Assembly (NCBI GenBank): GCA_003477185.1
Contig: DMTJ01000200.1
Coordinates: 1-10,612 of the forward strand
Direction of reading: 5' to 3'
DNA: 10,612 bases
Source of the DNA: Lentisphaeria bacterium
GTDB taxonomy: Bacteria; Verrucomicrobiota; Lentisphaeria; JABSQK01; UBA12247
The position numbers and the translations under genes were made by a program. Below the pieces are notes generated by a model. The model searched no databases. It was not told the origin of the DNA and saw only the letters and a program-made list of their open reading frames with translations. Positions 7,808-10,612 of this stretch are shown in pieces. The number at the start of each line of letters is the position of its first letter. Position 1 is the first letter of the stretch.

Positions 7808-8726
7808 CCAGATTCTTAAGCATCACGGTCTCGTAGTGCGTCAACGGCGCATCTATCGGGCCAGTCGACATCAGATTCACTTCCAAGACGGGGAGACTGG
7901 CGTCGCGCTTGAGTAGCTTCTGCAGCCGCCGGGAGCCGCTAGGTTGGGTTAGGATCGCGGCAGGCTTGTGCGCCTCGGTTGTCTTCAGCAGCGCACGCAT
8001 GTCCGCAGCTGAGGACGAATCTCCGCCGTGTGGCAATTCTGCGACGATCGACAAGCCGAGATCCGCGCCCAGGTAGGCGAATGCCTGCGCATCCGCGACC
8101 ACCTCCCGCTGCATGTTTGATTTCGCCAGAGTCGTAATTTTGGCCTGCAGAATGTCCAGTCGCTTGGCGTAGGCGGCTGCATTGGCGGCATACGTGGCCC
8201 CTCCGGCGGGATCCAGCTTTGCCAGTTCGGCAGCGATGGTGGCCGCTGCAGTAGCATAGCGGATCGGGCTGACCCAGGCGTGAGGGTTGAGCTCCGGGCC
8301 CGTTGGCTCGCGGTCGTGTTTGTGCGCTCGGTGATGATGGTGCTGCGGTCTGTGGTCGTGGTCGCACGAGGTGCTTGCACATGCGTGTGGCGTCTCCACG
8401 GTTAGACTTGCGACCTGCGCACCGCTATCGATCATGATCAGTTCGGGATTGACGCGCTGCACAGTGCTGGTGAGAAACGCCTCCATTCCCAGTCCGTTCA
8501 GCACCAGCGCATTGGCTTTGGTCAGGCGTCGTATGTCCCGGGGCGTCATCACATAGTCATGCGGGCAACCAAGCTCTGCTGGCAGCAGCAACTTGACGGA
8601 CACTGAGTCCCGCTCACCCACCACGTTGCGCGTGAGTTGAAAGATCGGAAACGTCGAGCACAAAAGCCGTAACTCGCCTCCGAAAACGCTACCGGCCAGC
8701 AGAATCAGTGCAATCCAAACTTTCAT
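7770..8726 (-). CDS. znuA: Zinc ABC transporter, periplasmic substrate-binding protein with His-rich loop
   Basis: The 318-residue product has a signal peptide (1-16, MKVWIALILLAGSVFG) and the fold of cluster A-I (TroA/ZnuA) metal-binding proteins, which capture zinc in the periplasm for ZnuBC. The first two expected metal ligands are present: H56 (CPHDY) and H149 (NPHAWVSP). Between them, residues 114-138 form a His/Cys/Asp-rich loop with HHHH at 129-132, typical of zinc-specific members. The third ligand motif, usually (H/E)-x-A-F-x-Y, reads ADAQAFAYL (211-219) with Ala at the ligand position. The C-lobe segment that usually carries an acidic ligand reads TQPSGSRRL (260-268). The lobes otherwise look intact. 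The start ATG overlaps the zur stop (ATGA). The 3' end overlaps the znuC start by 38 bases. Confidence 0.92.
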   Translation of the reverse strand: MKVWIALILLAGSVFGGELRLLCSTFPIFQLTRNVVGERDSVSVKLLLPAELGCPHDYVMTPRDIRRLTKANALVLNGLGMEAFLTSTVQRVNPELIMIDSGAQVASLTVETPHACASTSCDHDHRPQHHHHRAHKHDREPTGPELNPHAWVSPIRYATAAATIAAELAKLDPAGGATYAANAAAYAKRLDILQAKITTLAKSNMQREVVADAQAFAYLGADLGLSIVAELPHGGDSSSAADMRALLKTTEAHKPAAILTQPSGSRRLQKLLKRDASLPVLEVNLMSTGPIDAPLTHYETVMLKNLDALAHLLQSREP

Positions 8727-9109
8727 GCTTCCACCCCGTCGCTGCAGGTTTCACAGACGCCGCGGAAAACTACTTCGTGGCTCTCTACCGTGAAGCCTCC
8801 GGGGACTCCATGGTGCGCTTCGAGCGGGCAGCCTGGAAGATCGTACATGTGCTCACAACTCCGACAATAAAAGTGGTGATGATGGTCAAGACCAGCTCGC
8901 TCAAACATGGTTCCCGCATCAGCATCCTGAATGCGTACCAGCCAGCCCTCATCGACCAGTAGGTTCAACGTCCGGTACACCGTCGCTTGGTTCAGTGACG
9001 GCACGTCTTCCTGACCCCGCGAGAGCACCTCAGCGACCGACAGAGGCCGGTCGCAATCCTGAAAAATCGTGCGAATCGCTTCGCGTTGCTGGGTGTTTCT
9101 TCGCTGCAT
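8723..9109 (-). CDS. zur: Fur-family zinc uptake regulator
   Basis: The 128-residue product is a typical-length Fur-family repressor. The winged helix covers about residues 1-62, with the recognition-helix signature LNQATVYRTLNLLVDEGWL (39-57). The C-terminal dimerisation/metal domain has HHHHFYCRSC (76-85) and VCETC (118-122). C82, C85, C119 and C122 form the expected structural zinc site, and E70 plus the His cluster lie where the sensing site forms in the family. An extra His pair (99-100) occurs in the loop between them. Zur rather than Fur or PerR is inferred from its position as first gene of the znuACB operon. Such proteins bind DNA when loaded with zinc and repress uptake. A candidate operator lies 26-51 bases upstream. 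GGAGG is present 12 bases before the ATG, a rather long spacing. Confidence 0.9.
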   Translation of the reverse strand: MQRRNTQQREAIRTIFQDCDRPLSVAEVLSRGQEDVPSLNQATVYRTLNLLVDEGWLVRIQDADAGTMFERAGLDHHHHFYCRSCEHMYDLPGCPLEAHHGVPGGFTVESHEVVFRGVCETCSDGVEA

Positions 9110-9121
9110 GTCAGTACCAAT

Positions 9122-9126
9122 CCTCC
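9122..9126 (-). promoter_or_regulatory. Shine-Dalgarno-like site of zur
   Basis: Read on the minus strand, GGAGG precedes the zur ATG by 12 bases. This is longer than the usual 5-9, so initiation may be modest. No closer alternative ATG was found. Confidence 0.4.
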
Positions 9127-9134
9127 GCTGCGCT

Positions 9135-9160
9135 GATAATGCAAAAGCACTTGCAATAGC
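9135..9160 (-). promoter_or_regulatory. Candidate Zur operator (26-bp interrupted palindrome)
   Basis: The arms GATAATGCAA (9135-9144) and TTGCAATAGC (9151-9160) are separated by six bases and match as an inverted repeat at 8 of 10 positions. The GATAAT-type half site and roughly 25-bp dyad are reminiscent of Fur-family boxes. It lies 26-51 bases upstream of the zur start, where a repressor would block transcription of the whole zinc operon. The zur promoter itself could not be placed with confidence. Function is inferred from palindrome and position. Confidence 0.55.
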
Positions 9161-9256
9161 GGGGGGGCGAATAAAGCCGATTTTTCCCCCACCAAGACCC
9201 CAAGTTTAAGTGAACGTGGGTGGACGAGAACGAGGTGGCCAGAGATGCGGCCTCGT

Positions 9257-9269
9257 GGGTAAATTACCC
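9257..9269. repeat. Perfect 13-bp palindrome
   Basis: GGGTAAATTACCC is a six-base perfect inverted repeat around a single central A. It lies in the zur/sulfotransferase intergenic region, just before the heptamer repeat. It could be an operator half or part of the same dispersed element. Confidence 0.4.
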
Positions 9270-9282
9270 CCGCAGTTTTTCC

Positions 9283-9325
9283 TTGGACATTGGGCGTTCT
9301 TGGTTGGATATTGGATATTCTGGAA
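9283..9325. repeat. Degenerate TTGGAYA heptamer repeat in intergenic DNA
   Basis: A 17-base module occurs twice with a 21-base period: 9283-9299 and 9304-9320. The copies share 13 of 17 positions and all four differences are transitions. Each module is two TTGGAYA-like heptamers plus TTC, and the exact heptamer TTGGATA is tandem at 9304-9317. Similar TTGGATATTGGATATTC runs are, from memory, seen between genes in several Verrucomicrobiota-type genomes. That recollection is unverified. A 41-codon GTG frame (9220-9345) crosses it but looks like a by-product of the repeat. Confidence 0.5.
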
Positions 9326-9379
9326 TCTATGAGCAGAGCGAGTAGGGTTTAGCCTACTGCTCACCCAATCCGCTGTGCC

Positions 9380-10534
9380 GTGATTGCTTTTCTCGCTACG
9401 TTTCTTCGCCTGACTGCGAATACTTTTTTTGGTGCATCTGGGACGCCCGGGAGCCTCACTGTGCGTCGTGCGCTGGTGATGCTGCTGCTGCTGCCGGTGT
9501 TTCTGCTCGTGCAGTGTGTCAACTGGCTGTGCCTGCTGCTGGATGAAGGCCTGTTTCCTGGCTACCACCTCGTGGAGATCAGGCGCCCTGTTTTCGTGAT
9601 TGGTGCGCCGCGTAGCGGGACCACGATGCTGCACCGCGTGCTGTCGGCAGACGCACAGTTTACCACGGCGGCGGCCTGGGAACTGTGGCTGGCCCCCTCG
9701 ATCCTACAGCGCAAGTTGATCGGGACTTGCGTGGGCGCCGATCGCGCGATTGGCCGGCCGCTTGCCCGTCTGGTGCACTGGGGCGAGCGTAAGCTGTCTG
9801 GGGATTTCAACGAGATTCACCCGGTCTCTCTCTCCGCCCCCGAAGAGGACTATTTCATGCTGGTGCCCGCGTGGGGCTGCTTCATCCTCGTGTTGGCGTT
9901 CCCGAACTGCCGTGAACTCTGGGATCTGGCGTTCTTCGACGAAAGAGTGCCTGAGGCGCGTCGCGAGTATCTGCTACGCTTCTATCACGAGTCAGTTCAG
10001 CGCCACTTGTATGTCCATGGCCCAGACAAAACCTACCTGAACAAGAACCCATCGTTTACCTCTTGGGTAGACAGCCTGAGTCAGACGTTTCCCGATGCAC
10101 GCTTCGCAGCCTGCGTTCGCAGCCCTGCCTCTGTTCTGCCCTCGTTGCTCAGTTCAATGTCCGGGGGGCATGCATTCTTCGACAACGACTGTAGCGGCCC
10201 CTATTTTTGTGACCACTTTGAGGAAATTCTAGCGCATTATTATCACTGCATCGGTGAGAACCTGCCTGCCTGCGGCTGCAATCAGGAGACTGTCGAGATG
10301 AGGGAACTGACCAAGGATCTGGAGCAGACCATCATCCGCATCTATGAGGCACTTGAACTGCCGGTCTCCGAAGATTTCAAGGCGCATGTGGCTGAGCAGG
10401 CAGCAGCAAACCGCGCCTATACCAGCGGGCATCGCTATACGCTGGAGGACTTTGGCTTGGAACATGAAGCCATTGTCAAGCAGTTCGACTGGGCCTACGA
10501 GCGGTTCGGGTTTTCTCGGGAGAAGCCGGGATGA
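9380..10534 (+). CDS. Membrane-anchored PAPS-dependent sulfotransferase family protein
   Basis: The 384-residue product carries the PAPS 5'-phosphosulfate loop FVIGAPRSGTTML (72-84) and the 3'-phosphate-binding segment FPDARFAACVRSPASVLPSLLSS (237-259, with R247 and S248), plus the LNKNPSF motif (220-226). Such enzymes move sulfate from PAPS to a hydroxyl or amino group of a glycan, lipid or small molecule. Residues 31-55 are strongly hydrophobic, suggesting an N-terminal membrane anchor that places the catalytic domain at the inner membrane. The start is a GTG at 9380, the first usable start codon after an in-frame TAG at 9350-9352. No good Shine-Dalgarno is visible, so a later start such as the ATG at codon 34 cannot be excluded. 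The TGA stop overlaps the next gene's ATG. The acceptor is unknown. Confidence 0.88.
   Translation: MIAFLATFLRLTANTFFGASGTPGSLTVRRALVMLLLLPVFLLVQCVNWLCLLLDEGLFPGYHLVEIRRPVFVIGAPRSGTTMLHRVLSADAQFTTAAAWELWLAPSILQRKLIGTCVGADRAIGRPLARLVHWGERKLSGDFNEIHPVSLSAPEEDYFMLVPAWGCFILVLAFPNCRELWDLAFFDERVPEARREYLLRFYHESVQRHLYVHGPDKTYLNKNPSFTSWVDSLSQTFPDARFAACVRSPASVLPSLLSSMSGGHAFFDNDCSGPYFCDHFEEILAHYYHCIGENLPACGCNQETVEMRELTKDLEQTIIRIYEALELPVSEDFKAHVAEQAAANRAYTSGHRYTLEDFGLEHEAIVKQFDWAYERFGFSREKPG
10518..10525 (+). promoter_or_regulatory. Ribosome binding site of the right-edge gene
   Basis: GGGAGAAG lies five bases before the ATG at 10531, inside the end of the sulfotransferase gene. It supports a real, translationally coupled start there. 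Confidence 0.6.
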
Positions 10535-10612
10535 CGAAACCCTCAGCTTCTTCCGATGCACGGATTGTGATCCTCTCAGACGCTATGAGCGAGCGCAATG
10601 GCGTAGGCGTGT
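10531..10612 (+). CDS. Probable glycosyltransferase, N-terminal fragment (truncated at window edge)
   Basis: Only the first 27 codons are present: MTKPSASSDARIVILSD, then AMSERNGVGV. The hydrophobic strand RIVILSDA followed by xxRNGVG resembles the first strand and glycine-rich loop of GT-B glycosyltransferases (GT4-like). The fragment is too short for a firm call. Reality of the gene is supported by the strong ribosome binding site and the ATGA overlap with the sulfotransferase, which suggests the two act on one product, perhaps a sulfated surface glycan or glycolipid. Confidence 0.55.
   Translation, partial: MTKPSASSDARIVILSDAMSERNGVGV

Noticed and set aside
8310..8370. Apparent simple repeat of GTG/GGT triplets
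   Set aside because: It is the codon pattern of the His/Asp-rich loop of ZnuA, not an independent repeat.
9160..9190. G-run/C-run hairpin (GGGGGGG ... TTTTTCCCCC) upstream of zur
   Set aside because: The arms are homopolymer runs with a mismatched middle, and both flanking genes read away from it, so it is not placed to end transcription.
9206..9634. 142-codon minus-strand frame crossing the repeat and the start of the sulfotransferase gene
   Set aside because: Gln/His/Arg-rich composition, overlap with the sulfotransferase N-terminus and with repeat DNA, and no recognisable domain.

Overview
The window reads as a chromosomal stretch from a moderately GC-rich, diderm, probably free-living bacterium. 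A formylglycine-type sulfatase, a membrane-anchored PAPS sulfotransferase, a secreted beta-rich protein with a calcium-loop motif, an MscS channel with an extra periplasmic domain and a large membrane spermidine-synthase-like protein occur together. That mix recalls marine Verrucomicrobiota/Planctomycetota-type genomes. This assignment is inferred from family content; no rRNA or other phylogenetic marker is present.

Layout: (1) 1-523, minus: N-terminal part of a secreted protein that runs off the left edge. (2) 524-763: divergent intergenic region with a weak promoter candidate. (3) 764-6083, plus: sulfatase, MscS-type channel and a polytopic membrane/spermidine-synthase-fold protein, separated by only 17 and 32 bases and so probably co-transcribed. 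(4) 6122-9109, minus: a compact zinc-uptake operon in transcription order zur-znuA-znuC-znuB, with start/stop overlaps of 4 and 38 bases and a 3-base gap. It converges on the plus-strand cluster with 38 bases between. (5) 9110-9379: divergent intergenic region holding a 26-bp interrupted palindrome just upstream of zur (candidate Zur operator) and a degenerate heptamer repeat that looks like part of a dispersed element. (6) 9380-10612, plus: a sulfotransferase whose stop overlaps the start of a glycosyltransferase-like gene cut by the right edge.

How the parts fit: the zinc operon is a self-contained unit of sensor, periplasmic binding protein, ATPase and permease. Three of its proteins carry His/Cys-rich segments, and the binding protein departs from the usual metal-ligand pattern. 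The sulfotransferase/glycosyltransferase pair suggests synthesis of a sulfated surface glycan or lipid, while the sulfatase removes sulfate esters. The sulfatase lacks a visible signal peptide, so it may act in the cytoplasm. I found no rRNA, tRNA, CRISPR array, transposase or phage gene. No wholly new system is evident; the points most worth checking are the ZnuA ligand site, the intergenic repeat and the spermidine-synthase-like protein that lacks the catalytic motif.
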